DNA of 64,000 bases from Pseudomonas sp. BP8 (GCF_017875955.1 NZ_JAGINK010000001.1:4990501-5054500); one strand, 5' to 3'. Positions 8,290-17,092 are shown, counted from the first letter of the stretch. Notes: generated from the letters alone by a model not told the origin. Translations and numbers: made by a program.

Positions 8290-9261
8290 ATGGGTCGAGT
8301 CGTCGCAGCGGCGGTGTACAGCGCCGGAAGAAAGGTCACCAACATCAGTATCGACGAAGGCAGCGAGTGGGCGCAGAAGCCCGGGCACTTCGTCTGGATC
8401 GGCCTGGAGGAGCCTGACGCCCAAGCGCTGGCCAGCCTGCAGTGCCAATTCAACCTGCACGAGCTGGCCATCGAGGACGCCCTCGAGAAACACAGCCGGC
8501 CGAAGCTGGAAACCTTTGGCGACGCGCTGTTCATCGTCACCTATTCGCCGGTGCGCATTGAAGGCAAGCTGGAGTTCATCGAAACGCACATCTTTGCCGG
8601 CAACGGCTACATCATCACCTGCCGCAATGGCCACTCCAAATCCTATGCCCTGGTGCGCCAGCGCTGTGAAGCGCGGCCACTGCTACTCGAGCATGGCGAA
8701 GACTTCGTGCTGTATGCCCTGCTCGACTTCGTCACCGAGAACTACCAGCCGGTCAGCGAGGCGATCCACGACGAGATCGAACAGCTTGAGCAGAGCGTGC
8801 TGAGCAATTCGCTTCAGGAAGAAGACATCCGCCGCCTGCACAGCCTGCGCCGCGACATCCTGCGCCTGCGCCGTTACGTAGCGCCGATGGTGGAGATCAG
8901 CGAAGAACTGCAGCGCCTGAGTTTTCCGTTCATCGACAAGAACATGCGGCCGTATTTTCGTGATGTGCAGATTCACGTCACGCGGCAGATGGAGGACCTG
9001 GCCAGCATCCGCGACATTGCCGGGCAGACGATTGAGATCGGCATGCTGCTGGAGTCGTCACGGCAGAGCATCACCCAGCGCAAGTTTGCTGCATGGGCGG
9101 CGATACTGGCGTTTCCGACGGCGATTGCCGGGATCTACGGGATGAACTTTCAGAACATGCCCGAGCTGGGTTGGCACTACGGGTACTTTGCCGTGCTCGG
9201 GGTGATCGGATTGGGCTGTAGCGGGTTGTTTGTGAGCTTCAAGCGGTCGGGGTGGCTGTAA
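8290..9261 (+). CDS. corA: CorA-type magnesium/cobalt channel
   Basis: 323 residues, typical CorA length. A cytoplasmic alpha/beta funnel domain is followed by a long helix (about 150-250) and two C-terminal membrane helices. The invariant pore signature YGMN is at 283-286 and a short basic C-terminus follows the last helix. Family members form pentameric channels for Mg2+ (also Co2+/Ni2+) uptake. The gene follows the acyltransferase by about 80 bp on the same strand and may share a transcript. Confidence 0.93.
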   Translation: MGRVVAAAVYSAGRKVTNISIDEGSEWAQKPGHFVWIGLEEPDAQALASLQCQFNLHELAIEDALEKHSRPKLETFGDALFIVTYSPVRIEGKLEFIETHIFAGNGYIITCRNGHSKSYALVRQRCEARPLLLEHGEDFVLYALLDFVTENYQPVSEAIHDEIEQLEQSVLSNSLQEEDIRRLHSLRRDILRLRRYVAPMVEISEELQRLSFPFIDKNMRPYFRDVQIHVTRQMEDLASIRDIAGQTIEIGMLLESSRQSITQRKFAAWAAILAFPTAIAGIYGMNFQNMPELGWHYGYFAVLGVIGLGCSGLFVSFKRSGWL

Positions 9262-9330
9262 AGGCTGGGGCCGCTGACCCTTCTGGCTGCGCCGTCGTGC
9301 AGCGAACAACGTCCGTGAATGTGGCGCATG

Positions 9331-9441
9331 GCACCGGCTTCGCCGGTTTCGCGGGACAAGCCCGCTCCTACAGGGTTGATGGTGAGACGCAAACCCGGGT
9401 GCGCCGCAAATCCTGTAGGAGCGGGCCTGCGAAGAGGCCGG
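9331..9441. repeat. REP pair after corA
   Basis: Two inverted REP copies (TTCGCGGGACAAGCCCGCTC and AGGAGCGGGCCTGCGAAGAG) occupy the space between corA and the convergent amidotransferase gene. The second copy has lost four bases of the loop. Confidence 0.85.
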
Positions 9442-9446
9442 CAAGG

Positions 9447-10181
9447 TCAGGCCGCGCTTTGCTTGCCCTTCGCCGAATGCCCGACAAACCTCAGCATCCA
9501 CTCTCCAACCAGATCGCCCTGGTGCTCAGCCGAAAGGCTGGCAATCGCCCGCTGGTACACCTCATCGCCCAGTGACTCCTGACGAGCATCCAGCAACGCC
9601 CGCGAGTACTCATGAACAAACTCCGGATGCCCCTGGAAGCACAGCACCTGATCGCGGATGTGGTACGCAGCATTCGGGCAGAAATCACTCGAGGCAATCA
9701 CCGTCGCGCCCTCCGGCAACGCCGTGACCTGGTCCTGATGGCTGATCAGCAAGGTCAGCTCGGACACCTCAGGGTCCATCCACGGCGCATGCGCCGCGAG
9801 GGTGTAGCGGTGGATGCCCACGCCCCAGCCACGGTCGGCACGCTCAGCCTTGCCGCCCAGCACCAGCGCCAGCAACTGATGGCCAAAACACACACCCAGC
9901 AACTTTTCGCCACGCTCATAAAGCTTGAGCAGATACGCCTTGAGTGTCTGGATCCACGGATCAGCGCCAAACGAGTCGGCCTTGCTGCCCGTGACCAGGT
10001 AGGCATCGAAGACTTCATCCTCAGGGGGGTAATCGCCGTTCATCACGTTGTAAACACGAAACTCGGCCTTGACCGACTGACGCAAGAACAGCTGCTCGAA
10101 CATCCTTCCATAACCCTGGTACTGCGCAGTCAACTCCGGTCGCAGAACGTCGGTCTCAAGGATGCAGATGCGTAACGACAT
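9447..10181 (-). CDS. Class I glutamine amidotransferase-like protein
   Basis: 244 residues. The nucleophile elbow GVCFGHQ has Cys98, and the GHPEF segment provides His185 and Glu187, so the catalytic triad is complete. The family resembles stand-alone GATase1 proteins related to GMP synthase amidotransferase and gamma-glutamyl-amine hydrolases. The acceptor is unknown because no synthetase partner is adjacent. Start chosen at 10181 (MSLRICIL), where the first beta strand begins; the seven-residue longer form has no better signal. Confidence 0.85.
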   Translation of the reverse strand: MSLRICILETDVLRPELTAQYQGYGRMFEQLFLRQSVKAEFRVYNVMNGDYPPEDEVFDAYLVTGSKADSFGADPWIQTLKAYLLKLYERGEKLLGVCFGHQLLALVLGGKAERADRGWGVGIHRYTLAAHAPWMDPEVSELTLLISHQDQVTALPEGATVIASSDFCPNAAYHIRDQVLCFQGHPEFVHEYSRALLDARQESLGDEVYQRAIASLSAEHQGDLVGEWMLRFVGHSAKGKQSAA

Positions 10182-10555
10182 AGCGATAGTCCTGAACGAC
10201 ATGTGAGGGGATTAGCTATAGAGACTGCCGCGAAAGACACGTACAAGCAAGTAGGATGCACTGACGAACGGTAAGCCCTGTCACCCTTGGTAACCACTGT
10301 CGCGCACTCGTCTAGCCCCAGCGTGCCAGCTTGCTGGCCAGTGGCCTTTAAGCGAAAAGAAATTTCAGGCCAGGTTGTTAGAACAAACAGTTCTCAAACA
10401 TGGATGACGCAACCCCTACTGTTGGTTGTATATCCACAGACAGGAGGCAAGCAGGATCGGCATCTGGCGGTATGGCCAGGGCCGCTGCGATCGACCCGAC
10501 GCGAGACAGGGAAGCCAACGGCTATTCAGGAATAACAACAAGAAGGCGGTCCGCC
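10182..10555. other. Gene-free stretch upstream of small membrane peptide
   Basis: 374 bp between the divergently placed amidotransferase and the 31-residue gene. It contains a small inverted repeat (AGAAC, five bases, GTTCT) near 10390 and presumably promoters for both directions. I see no RNA gene or repeat here. Confidence 0.4.
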
Positions 10556-10651
10556 ATGTTCAGACAATCAAAAGTACGCCAAGCCGGACTCATATTGTTC
10601 GCAACCACTTTGCTGCTGATCTTGCCGAATTTGACCCGGCTGTTCGGCTGA
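10556..10651 (+). CDS. 31-residue single-span membrane peptide
   Basis: ATG at 10556 to TGA at 10649-10651. The peptide begins MFRQSKVRQAG, then has one hydrophobic helix (LILFATTLLLILP) and a short tail NLTRLFG: a basic N-terminus followed by one membrane span. AAGGCGG lies about 8 bases before the ATG. It lies 66 bp upstream of the cytochrome c gene on the same strand. The reading frame stays open far upstream without coding character, so the short start is preferred. Its layout looks like a real conserved small protein rather than a chance frame; function unknown. Confidence 0.6.
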   Translation: MFRQSKVRQAGLILFATTLLLILPNLTRLFG

Positions 10652-10716
10652 CAGCGCCTGTGGAATACACAGGCAGTGCACAGGTAATCTGCCAGCCCTG
10701 ACGGTTGGAGATTGCC

Positions 10717-11517
10717 ATGCGCCAAAGCCTTGCCCTGCTCGCCTTGCTGTTCAGCCTGCCACTGGGGGCAGCGCAATTGAACATCGAGCTGGGCGACCAT
10801 TCACGCCAATGGGACAGCGCCGAGCTGCTCCAGCATCCGCAGGCGCGCAGCATCGACATTGCTCAGGACGTCTCCTACAAGCGGCCCATGCGTTATCGCG
10901 CGGTGCCGCTTGCTGTGCTGCTCGAGGGTGTGAAGGCCGAGCAACACCTGCAGGCGGTCGCCCTGGATGGGTTTGCCGCGGAGATGCCGGCTGCACCGTT
11001 GCTGCAGGCCGGGCCTGCGCGCGCTTGGCTGGCGATCGAGGACCCTGCCCTGCCCTGGCCAAGGTTGGCCAAGGGCAAGCCGAGTGCGGGGCCGTTCTAC
11101 CTCGTTTGGAGCGATCCGCAGGCCAGCGGCATTCGCCCGGAGCAGTGGCCGTTTCAGATTGCCACGATCCGCCGGTTGGCTGCGGTGGAGCAGCGGTTTC
11201 CGGCGTTGCTGCCAGAGGCGGGGTTGCCGGCTGATGACCCGGTGCGCGAGGGGTTTGCCCTGTTTCAGCAGAACTGCCTGGCCTGTCACCGGCTCAATGG
11301 TGCGGGCGATGCGCAGTTCGGGCCGGATCTGAATGTGCCGTATAGCCCGGTCGAGTATTTCCAGCCGGGGATGTTGCGGCGGTATATTCGCGACCCGCAG
11401 AGTCTGCGGCAGTGGCCGCAGGCGAAGATGCCGGGATTCGGTAAAGAGGTTTTGAGCGAGCAGGAGCTGGATGCGTTGCTGGCGTATCTGGAGCACATGG
11501 CCAAGCGCAAGCCTTGA
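10717..11517 (+). CDS. Periplasmic cytochrome c family protein
   Basis: 266 residues. Signal peptide about 1-19 (LALLALLFSLPLGAA). An N-terminal domain of about 150 residues without haem signature precedes a C-terminal class I cytochrome c domain: Cys187-x-x-Cys190-His191 binds haem covalently and Met238 (AKMPGF) is the likely axial ligand. The N-terminal part has the feel of a molybdopterin/sulfite-oxidase-like or other periplasmic binding module, which I cannot name firmly. TTGGAG precedes the ATG by 6 bases. Probably an electron carrier or small redox enzyme in the periplasm, perhaps co-transcribed with the small membrane peptide. Confidence 0.85.
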   Translation: MRQSLALLALLFSLPLGAAQLNIELGDHSRQWDSAELLQHPQARSIDIAQDVSYKRPMRYRAVPLAVLLEGVKAEQHLQAVALDGFAAEMPAAPLLQAGPARAWLAIEDPALPWPRLAKGKPSAGPFYLVWSDPQASGIRPEQWPFQIATIRRLAAVEQRFPALLPEAGLPADDPVREGFALFQQNCLACHRLNGAGDAQFGPDLNVPYSPVEYFQPGMLRRYIRDPQSLRQWPQAKMPGFGKEVLSEQELDALLAYLEHMAKRKP

Positions 11518-11520
11518 ATG

Positions 11521-11565
11521 CGAGTTGTGCCCTTTGCGGGGCAAGCCCGCGAAAGGCACAACTCG
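11521..11565. terminator. Long hairpin between convergent genes
   Basis: A near-perfect palindrome (CGAGTTGTGCC at one end, GGCACAACTCG at the other) embeds a short REP core. It sits between the 3' ends of the cytochrome c and rraB genes. It lacks a T-run but is placed as a bidirectional transcript end. Confidence 0.55.
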
Positions 11566-11570
11566 GTGTA

Positions 11571-11903
11571 TCAGGCCCGCGGCCTTTCGTGCTTGACGCC
11601 CCAGCCTTCGACCTCACCGCCCAAGGGGCCGACGACCCCCTCGAAGGCTTCCTCGAAGGCACCAATGCCACGGTAGGTGGCATACATGATCTTGCTCAGC
11701 TCCAAATCCCAACCGCCATCGTCACGTTCACGCACCTGAGCATTCAAAGACTCGCCACGAAACTGTCCGGCCGCACGGCGTGCGCCATCTTCATTGGGAA
11801 AAACCGCGTAAAACTCGATGGGGTGGATCTGGCTGAAATCAAAACCGCCAGCTTTCATCTGGCGAAGGACATTGCTGCTGATATCGTCGTTCTGGCTGCT
11901 CAT
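11571..11903 (-). CDS. rraB: Ribonuclease E inhibitor RraB-like protein
   Basis: 110 residues, acidic. The RraB fold pattern is visible: an N-terminal NVLRQMKAGGFDFSQIHPIEF, then FPNEDGARRAA (the element seen in regulator-of-RNase-E-B proteins) and WDLELSKIM near the middle. Family members bind the C-terminal half of RNase E and lower its activity on selected mRNAs. Start at 11903 is decided by a near-perfect AGGAGG eight bases upstream; the in-frame extension of 17 residues is not needed. Confidence 0.8.
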   Translation of the reverse strand: MSSQNDDISSNVLRQMKAGGFDFSQIHPIEFYAVFPNEDGARRAAGQFRGESLNAQVRERDDGGWDLELSKIMYATYRGIGAFEEAFEGVVGPLGGEVEGWGVKHERPRA

Positions 11904-12088
11904 GAATCGTCCTCCTGAATAATGCAATGGATAGACTTTCCGTGCACTACGCACCTGCCTGGCGCCTGAAAGGCGCCGGGTAGATCGAGCTGATGCAAGA
12001 CGCGATGTAACCCACGCCGGCCCGCAGAAAAGGCCGAGGTGTTCATCCAGCGTAGCGAAGATAGCAGCACTACGCCAGAAAGGCCTGC

Positions 12089-12325
12089 TCAGGGCAGTTC
12101 GCGGATATCGGTGATGGTCACGCCGCTCTGCTCCTTGAGCCAGTGAACCGTGGGGGACTCAATCCGGTCCTGGAAGTTGTTGAGGTCGAGCTCATCCATG
12201 AGCGGGAACAGCTTGGTGCGAATGGCGCGCGCCGCATCCTCTTTACTGGGACGCTGATCGGCAGTGAGCAACAACGTCGTCGGTTCGCCTTTCTGATCGG
12301 CAAAGATGACTTCCCACTCTTTCAT
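12089..12325 (-). CDS. Small hypothetical protein
   Basis: 78 residues beginning MKEWEVIF, preceded by GCGAGGG as ribosome site. It is a mixed alpha/beta soluble protein with no signal or membrane segment. A middle helix (SKEDAARAIRTKLFP) and an end with a buried pattern (VTITDIREL) are visible. It looks like a conserved Pseudomonas orphan; I do not recognise a named domain. It lies between rraB and the LTA-synthase-like gene and is separated from the latter by a strong terminator. Confidence 0.65.
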   Translation of the reverse strand: MKEWEVIFADQKGEPTTLLLTADQRPSKEDAARAIRTKLFPLMDELDLNNFQDRIESPTVHWLKEQSGVTITDIRELP

Positions 12326-12420
12326 TGAATAGCCCTCGCTGGGTAACGCATTGAGTGACATCCGTTCTAGCTTGACCGCTGTGCACGCGCATTGTTCAGC
12401 ATGGCTGCCCAACGCGCATG

Positions 12421-12456
12421 AAAAAGGGCTTGCCGGTCACCCGGCAAGCCCTTTTT
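12421..12456. terminator. Bidirectional intrinsic terminator
   Basis: A perfect 16-bp stem (AAAAAGGGCTTGCCGG and complement, loop TCAC) ends in T-runs on both strands. It ends the minus-strand LTA-synthase-like transcript (stop at 12471). Confidence 0.92.
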
Positions 12457-12470
12457 AACAGCGCCAGCAG

Positions 12471-14549
12471 TTACTTCGGCGTGCCATGAACAACACCGGC
12501 GGTGTTGTCCAGCAGGCTCTTGGTAGCGGTCTGGATGTACGCCTCAAGGTTTTTCAGCAGTGCAGGTTGGTCTTCAGCACCCTCGATCAGCTCGGCCTTG
12601 AACTCGCGGCCCAGCTGGTAGCGGTACAGGCGCGGGCTCATGTCCTTGGACTCGATCAGGATCCGGTCACCCTGGACCAGACCAACGATCTGCTCGCTGC
12701 CCGAAGGCTTGATGATGCCCACGCCCTGATCGCCCTGCGGCAGGTTGAGCAGGTCACGGCCCCAGCACTGGTGACGGGTATCGCCACCCAGGCGGCCCAT
12801 GATGGTCGGCACGATGTCGACCTGGGTACCGACGGTGTGATCGACTGCACCGAACTTGTCCTGGATACCCGGAGCGATCAGCAGCAGCGGCACGTTGAAG
12901 CGGCCCAGGTCGAGCTCGGTGACCTGCTGATGGTTGCCAAAGCCATGGTCGCCGACGATGACGAACAGGGTTTCCTTGAAGTACGGCTCCTTGCGCGCCT
13001 TCTCGAAGAACTGGCCCAGCGCCCAGTCGGAGTAACGCATGGCGGTCAAGTGCTCGTCGAGACGGCCCTGGCCGGTGACCGGCTCGACCGGCAGGTCCTT
13101 GGGCAACGCGTACGGGGTGTGGTTGGAGAGCGTTTGCAGCAAGGCGTAGAACGGCTTCTTGCCATAGTTGTTGGCCAGCTCTTCGGCGCCACGGTTGAAC
13201 ATGTCCTGGTCGGACACGCCCCAGGTCGGGTCGGAGAAGATCGGATTGACGAAGTCGTTACGGCCGATAAAGGTGGTCATGCCCTGGTTGCCGAAGAAAC
13301 CGGACTGGTTGTCCCAGGCAAAATCACCGTTGTAGACATAGACGTCGTCGTAGTCGCGGGCACTGAGCAGCGCTGGCAGGCCCGACAGCTTGTGGCCGCC
13401 TTCAGGCGTCTGCATCAGGTACTCGAAGCCCGGCAGGTTGGGGAAGCACGCCATGGTGGCGAACATGCCCTGGTGGGTATGGGTGCCGTTGGAGAAGAAG
13501 CGGTCGAACAGCAGACCCTCCTTGGCCAGCTTGTCGAAGTACGGGGTGATGTTGTTCGGGCTGCCCAGGGCGCCAACCGAGTGACCGGCGAAGCTCTCCA
13601 TGAGGATAACCACCACGTTTTTCACCGGCAGGGTACGCTCGGCGGGCGGCACGAAGTCACGGCGGACCGCCGCTTCATCGGCATCGACCAGGGTGTCGTG
13701 CGGGGTCAGCAGCAGGTCACGCACGCTTTGCTGGGCCACCACCGGGTCGAGGGTCGACTTCCAGACGTTGGCGCGGTCTTCGCCGAAGCGGCTCTTGGCG
13801 GCGTCGATCAGGGTCAGGGTGCCGTTCAGGCCGAGCTGGTTGACGAAGTTCGAGTCGGTGGTAAAGGCATCACCCCAACGCATCGGCGGGCCCTGGCGCA
13901 GGGTGCCGCGGGCGGCCACTACCGCCACCAGCAGGATCACCATGAACACCGCCAGGCGGTTGTACCAGGCGGCCACAGGGCGCGTGCCGTGAGCGGAAGC
14001 GCTGGTGCCGGGGCGGGTCAGGCGATCGATGCCCTTGAACAGCAGGCTCAGCAGCCAGGTGCCGAACAGCCAGGCCAGCAGGTAGCGCACCACCGGGAAG
14101 CCGTACCAGAGCATGCTCAGCACGGTTTTCGGGTCTTCCTTGACGTACTGGAACACCAGGCCGTTGAGGCGCTGGTGGAACTCGCGGTAGAAGTCCATTT
14201 CCATCAGGCCGAGGAACATCACGATGCTCGCGGTGATCGTCAGCCAGACGCGGAATACGCCCCGGGCGGCCATCGCCGCCGGGCTGAGGATAGCCAGCAG
14301 CAGCGGAATGCTCAGGTACACCACCACGCGCAAGTCGAAGCGCAGGCCGTTGAGGAAACCCTCGGCCACGGTGGAATACGGCGTATCGCCGATCATGTCG
14401 CTGTTGTAGACCAGCAGCCCCAGGCGCACCAGGCTGAGCATCAGCATGATGACCAGGCCGCAGAGCAGGGTGTAGGCCAGGTGCGATTTGAGGGTCGGCG
14501 CGAACGGGACCGGCACGGCCCGTTGTTTCAAGGCATCCGTATTAGCCAT
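12471..14549 (-). CDS. LTA-synthase/sulfatase-family membrane phosphotransferase
   Basis: 692 residues. Five N-terminal membrane helices (about 20-190) precede a large periplasmic alkaline-phosphatase-fold domain. Metal and active-site signatures are visible: MESFAGHS (acidic metal ligand), SNGTHTHQG with the likely Thr nucleophile, and GDHGFGNH near the C-terminal part. Family members move phosphoglycerol or phosphoethanolamine from phospholipids to a glycan or lipid acceptor (LtaS, OpgB/MdoB, EptA relatives). In a Gram-negative, periplasmic glucan phosphoglycerol transfer is the most likely role. Start at 14549 (MANTDALK) is preferred; the extension to 14642 lacks coding character. A second protein of this superfamily lies at 61541. 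Confidence 0.85.
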   Translation of the reverse strand: MANTDALKQRAVPVPFAPTLKSHLAYTLLCGLVIMLMLSLVRLGLLVYNSDMIGDTPYSTVAEGFLNGLRFDLRVVVYLSIPLLLAILSPAAMAARGVFRVWLTITASIVMFLGLMEMDFYREFHQRLNGLVFQYVKEDPKTVLSMLWYGFPVVRYLLAWLFGTWLLSLLFKGIDRLTRPGTSASAHGTRPVAAWYNRLAVFMVILLVAVVAARGTLRQGPPMRWGDAFTTDSNFVNQLGLNGTLTLIDAAKSRFGEDRANVWKSTLDPVVAQQSVRDLLLTPHDTLVDADEAAVRRDFVPPAERTLPVKNVVVILMESFAGHSVGALGSPNNITPYFDKLAKEGLLFDRFFSNGTHTHQGMFATMACFPNLPGFEYLMQTPEGGHKLSGLPALLSARDYDDVYVYNGDFAWDNQSGFFGNQGMTTFIGRNDFVNPIFSDPTWGVSDQDMFNRGAEELANNYGKKPFYALLQTLSNHTPYALPKDLPVEPVTGQGRLDEHLTAMRYSDWALGQFFEKARKEPYFKETLFVIVGDHGFGNHQQVTELDLGRFNVPLLLIAPGIQDKFGAVDHTVGTQVDIVPTIMGRLGGDTRHQCWGRDLLNLPQGDQGVGIIKPSGSEQIVGLVQGDRILIESKDMSPRLYRYQLGREFKAELIEGAEDQPALLKNLEAYIQTATKSLLDNTAGVVHGTPK

Positions 14550-14770
14550 GAATGGGGAGATCCTAGGATTGCGGGTTTGCGGGAAGGCGACAATCGCCGG
14601 CGGCCCCTGCCATTGATCATGGCTATTGGGCGAACGCAGCATTGTGCGGCGCGGATTCTGGTTAATCCAGTGTGAAAATTATGTCACGAGTGTTCATTGG
14701 GGAGTCAGGGATGGCCTATTGGGGCCGCAAAGCGGCCCCAAAACAGACGACGCAATCTTCAGGGATAACT

Positions 14771-14962
14771 TCAAATCCGAATGTTGCCGCGCGGCCCGGC
14801 GATGGCCCAGATGATCAACCCAATCACCGGCAGCACCAGAATCAGCAAGATCCACAGCACCTTGCTGCCAGTCCCGGCGCCGCTCTTGACCACATTGATA
14901 ATCGCCCAGATGTCCAACGCCAGAATGATCAGCCCTACCAGCCCATTGAATGTCGACCCCAT
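14771..14962 (-). CDS. PLDc_N-type two-helix membrane protein
   Basis: 63 residues with two hydrophobic helices (GLVGLIILALDIWAI and VLWILLILVLPVIGLIIW). The second ends in the LPVIGLIIWAIAGPR pattern typical of the phospholipase D N-terminal (PLDc_N) small membrane family. No catalytic domain is attached. AT-rich sequence and GGGAGATGC precede the start. Probably a small inner-membrane protein of unknown role. Confidence 0.8.
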   Translation of the reverse strand: MGSTFNGLVGLIILALDIWAIINVVKSGAGTGSKVLWILLILVLPVIGLIIWAIAGPRGNIRI

Positions 14963-15088
14963 GCTGCATCTCCCGTATTAACCCGTGTGAGCCTGAGCAT
15001 AGCGGCTATCACGTCGATAGAAGTGAATCCTTGGCCGTGCGCACAGGTCACTGGGTAGACTGCTTGAATTCCCTGACACGAGGTCCGC

Positions 15089-16027
15089 ATGCCCCCCGCC
15101 CACACTGAAAGCGCCGCCCCACCCTCGTTGTTGAGCGCCTGGCGGCAACAAGCGACGAACACCCCCTGGCTCAGCGCCGGCCTGGGCCTGAGCCTGCTCG
15201 CGATTGTCGCGTTGCTGCTGGCCAGCCTGTGGAATGCCATCAACGGTGATCACGCCGAGAACCTGCACCTGGCCCTGCTCGGCGGGCTCGCCGGGTTCGC
15301 TGCCACAGCGCTGGGCGCGGTGCTGGCAGTGGTGCTGCGCGATGTCAGTACGCGCACTCAGGATGTAATGCTTGGCTTCGCCGCCGGGATGATGCTCGCC
15401 GCCAGCTCGTTTTCGTTGATCTTGCCCGGGCTGGATGCCGCCCGCGAGATCACCGGCAACGGCCCTGCGGCGGCGTTTACCGTGGTGCTGGGGATGGGCC
15501 TGGGCGTGCTGTTGATGCTCGGTCTCGACCGCTTTACCCCGCACGAACATGAAAGCACCGGGCCTTGCGGGCCAGACGCCGAGCGCTTCAATCGGGTGTG
15601 GTTGTTTGTGCTGGCGATTACCCTGCACAACCTGCCGGAGGGCATGGCGATTGGCGTGAGCTTTGCCAATGGCGAGATGAATATCGGCATGCCGCTGACC
15701 ACGGCGATTGCCATTCAGGACATCCCTGAGGGGCTGGCGGTGGCGTTGGCACTGCGCGCTACCGGGTTGTCGAACCTGAAGGCAGCGTTGGTCGCGGTTG
15801 GCTCAGGGATGATGGAACCGCTGGGCGCGGTGATCGGCTTGGGGATTTCAACCGGGTTTGCGCTGGCCTACCCGATCAGCATGGGCTTGGCGGCGGGGGC
15901 GATGATTTTTGTGGTGTCGCATGAGGTGATCCCCGAGACGCACCGCAATGGGCACCAGACTTCGGCGACGCTGGGATTAATGGGTGGGTTCGCGGTGATG
16001 ATGTTTCTCGATACTGCGTTGGGTTAA
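15089..16027 (+). CDS. ZIP-family metal transporter
   Basis: 312 residues, about 8 membrane segments. Transmembrane helix 4 carries HNLPEG (180-185) and helix 5 carries QDIPEG (210-215), the two ZIP metal-binding signatures. A histidine-containing cytoplasmic loop (PHEHES, about 151-156) lies between helices 3 and 4. ZupT/GufA relatives import Zn2+ and other divalent cations. No Zur-type operator is evident in the short upstream region. It stands alone, followed by a tandem REP array. Confidence 0.9.
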   Translation: MPPAHTESAAPPSLLSAWRQQATNTPWLSAGLGLSLLAIVALLLASLWNAINGDHAENLHLALLGGLAGFAATALGAVLAVVLRDVSTRTQDVMLGFAAGMMLAASSFSLILPGLDAAREITGNGPAAAFTVVLGMGLGVLLMLGLDRFTPHEHESTGPCGPDAERFNRVWLFVLAITLHNLPEGMAIGVSFANGEMNIGMPLTTAIAIQDIPEGLAVALALRATGLSNLKAALVAVGSGMMEPLGAVIGLGISTGFALAYPISMGLAAGAMIFVVSHEVIPETHRNGHQTSATLGLMGGFAVMMFLDTALG

Positions 16028-16040
16028 GGGTGGCAGGGGT

Positions 16041-16496
16041 GGCCTCTTCGCGGGGCAAGCCCGCTCCTACAGGGATTGCGGAGATCTTGAATTCGGCGCA
16101 ATACCTTAGGAGCGGGCTTGCCCCGCGATGGGCCGCAAAGCGGCCCCAGCACCCATGATGATTGCGGAGATCTTGAATTCGGCGCTATACCTGTAGGAGC
16201 GGGCTTGCCCCGCGATGGGCCGCAAAGCGGCCCCAGAACCCATGATGATTGCGGAAATTTTGAATTCGGCGCAGTACCTGTAGGAGCGGGCTTGCCCCGC
16301 GATGGGCCGCAAAGCGGCCCCAGAACCCATGATGATTGCGGAGATTTTGAATTCGACGCAGTACCTGTAGGAGCGGGCTTGTCCCGCGATGGCCGCAAAG
16401 CGGCCCCAGCACCCATGATGATTGCGGAGATCTTGAATTCGGCGCAATACCTGTAGGAGCGGGCTTGCCCCGCGATGGGCCGCAAAGCGGCCCCAG
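16041..16496. repeat. Tandem REP array: five 87-bp units plus an inverted half unit
   Basis: After one REP in the opposite orientation (16041-16073), five units repeat with period 87, 87, 87 and 86 bp. AGGAGCGGGCTTG starts at 16108, 16195, 16282, 16369 and 16455. Each unit has a REP palindrome, a second hairpin (GGGCCGCAAAGCGGCCC) and a spacer of about 42 bp holding an EcoRI site (TTGAATTCG). Spacers differ at only a few bases, so the array spread by unequal exchange or slippage recently. It fills the whole 470 bp gap between the ZIP gene and the convergent hypothetical gene. Confidence 0.95.
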
Positions 16497-16501
16497 TACG
16501 A

Positions 16502-17032
16502 TCAAACGTGTACCGCAACCTTGAGCGCTTCCAACGCCGGCTCAACCTTGATCCCCACCGCCGCACCCAGCTCCAGCACGCGCGCCAGGTCATTCTGCCC
16601 GACCATCACCATCTGCAACTCATCATCCAGCAACTGGCTGAAGTTCAGCAGCACATACCCGCCCGCCTCCTTGTTCAACGCGCCCAGCTGCACTTGGATA
16701 CGATTGAGCGCGGTCAACGGTTCGGTCTTGGCCAGCCCCTTGGCCTTGAGGGTCAGCGGCACGCTCTTGTCGAACGAGTCGCTGATGTTCTGGAACAGCT
16801 CCTGGTAGCTGTCCGCCAGAAACACCACGGTCTCCGGCAAGCTGCCAAGCACGATCCACTCACCCAGCGGGATCGGAAAACTGTCGTCGTAGTTGATGTC
16901 CGGATTGGCCGCCAGGAACGCAGCGGGGTCGGCATAGGCCTGGGACGCCTCGTCGGCGATGCGCTCGATTTCGTCATCGGGCATGCAGCCGGCACCGATG
17001 AGGCTGATGAATTCGCGCAACTGGTCTTTCAT
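16502..17032 (-). CDS. Conserved-type hypothetical protein
   Basis: 176 residues beginning MKDQLREFISLIG, with GGGCCCCC upstream. Soluble, acidic N-terminal half; the middle has GEWIVLGSLPETVVFLADSYQELFQNISDSF, then a basic-hydrophobic region (LTLKAKGLAKTEPL). The last third is helical. No motif known to me. The pattern of a short catalytic-free alpha/beta domain is reminiscent of SMI1/KNR4-like small proteins, but I do not see enough to claim it. The next gene upstream on the same strand is the ankyrin protein. Confidence 0.6.
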   Translation of the reverse strand: MKDQLREFISLIGAGCMPDDEIERIADEASQAYADPAAFLAANPDINYDDSFPIPLGEWIVLGSLPETVVFLADSYQELFQNISDSFDKSVPLTLKAKGLAKTEPLTALNRIQVQLGALNKEAGGYVLLNFSQLLDDELQMVMVGQNDLARVLELGAAVGIKVEPALEALKVAVHV

Positions 17033-17092
17033 GAGGGGGCCCTGCAATGGTGAAAAAAGTCACCAAGGATAGCCGCAAACGCCCCCTGAGGG

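Noticed and set aside
10424..10446. LexA box upstream of the small membrane peptide
   Set aside because: CTGT and ACAG halves are 13 bases apart; the CTG-N10-CAG spacing is not met.
12486..14675. A 729-codon open frame antisense to the LTA-synthase-like gene
   Set aside because: It is the high-GC shadow of a gene with strong family motifs; the antisense product has no signal, domain or ribosome site.
16041..16496. Evenly spaced repeats with similar spacers, CRISPR-like at first sight
   Set aside because: The spacers are nearly identical to each other and the repeats are REP palindromes; no cas gene is near.
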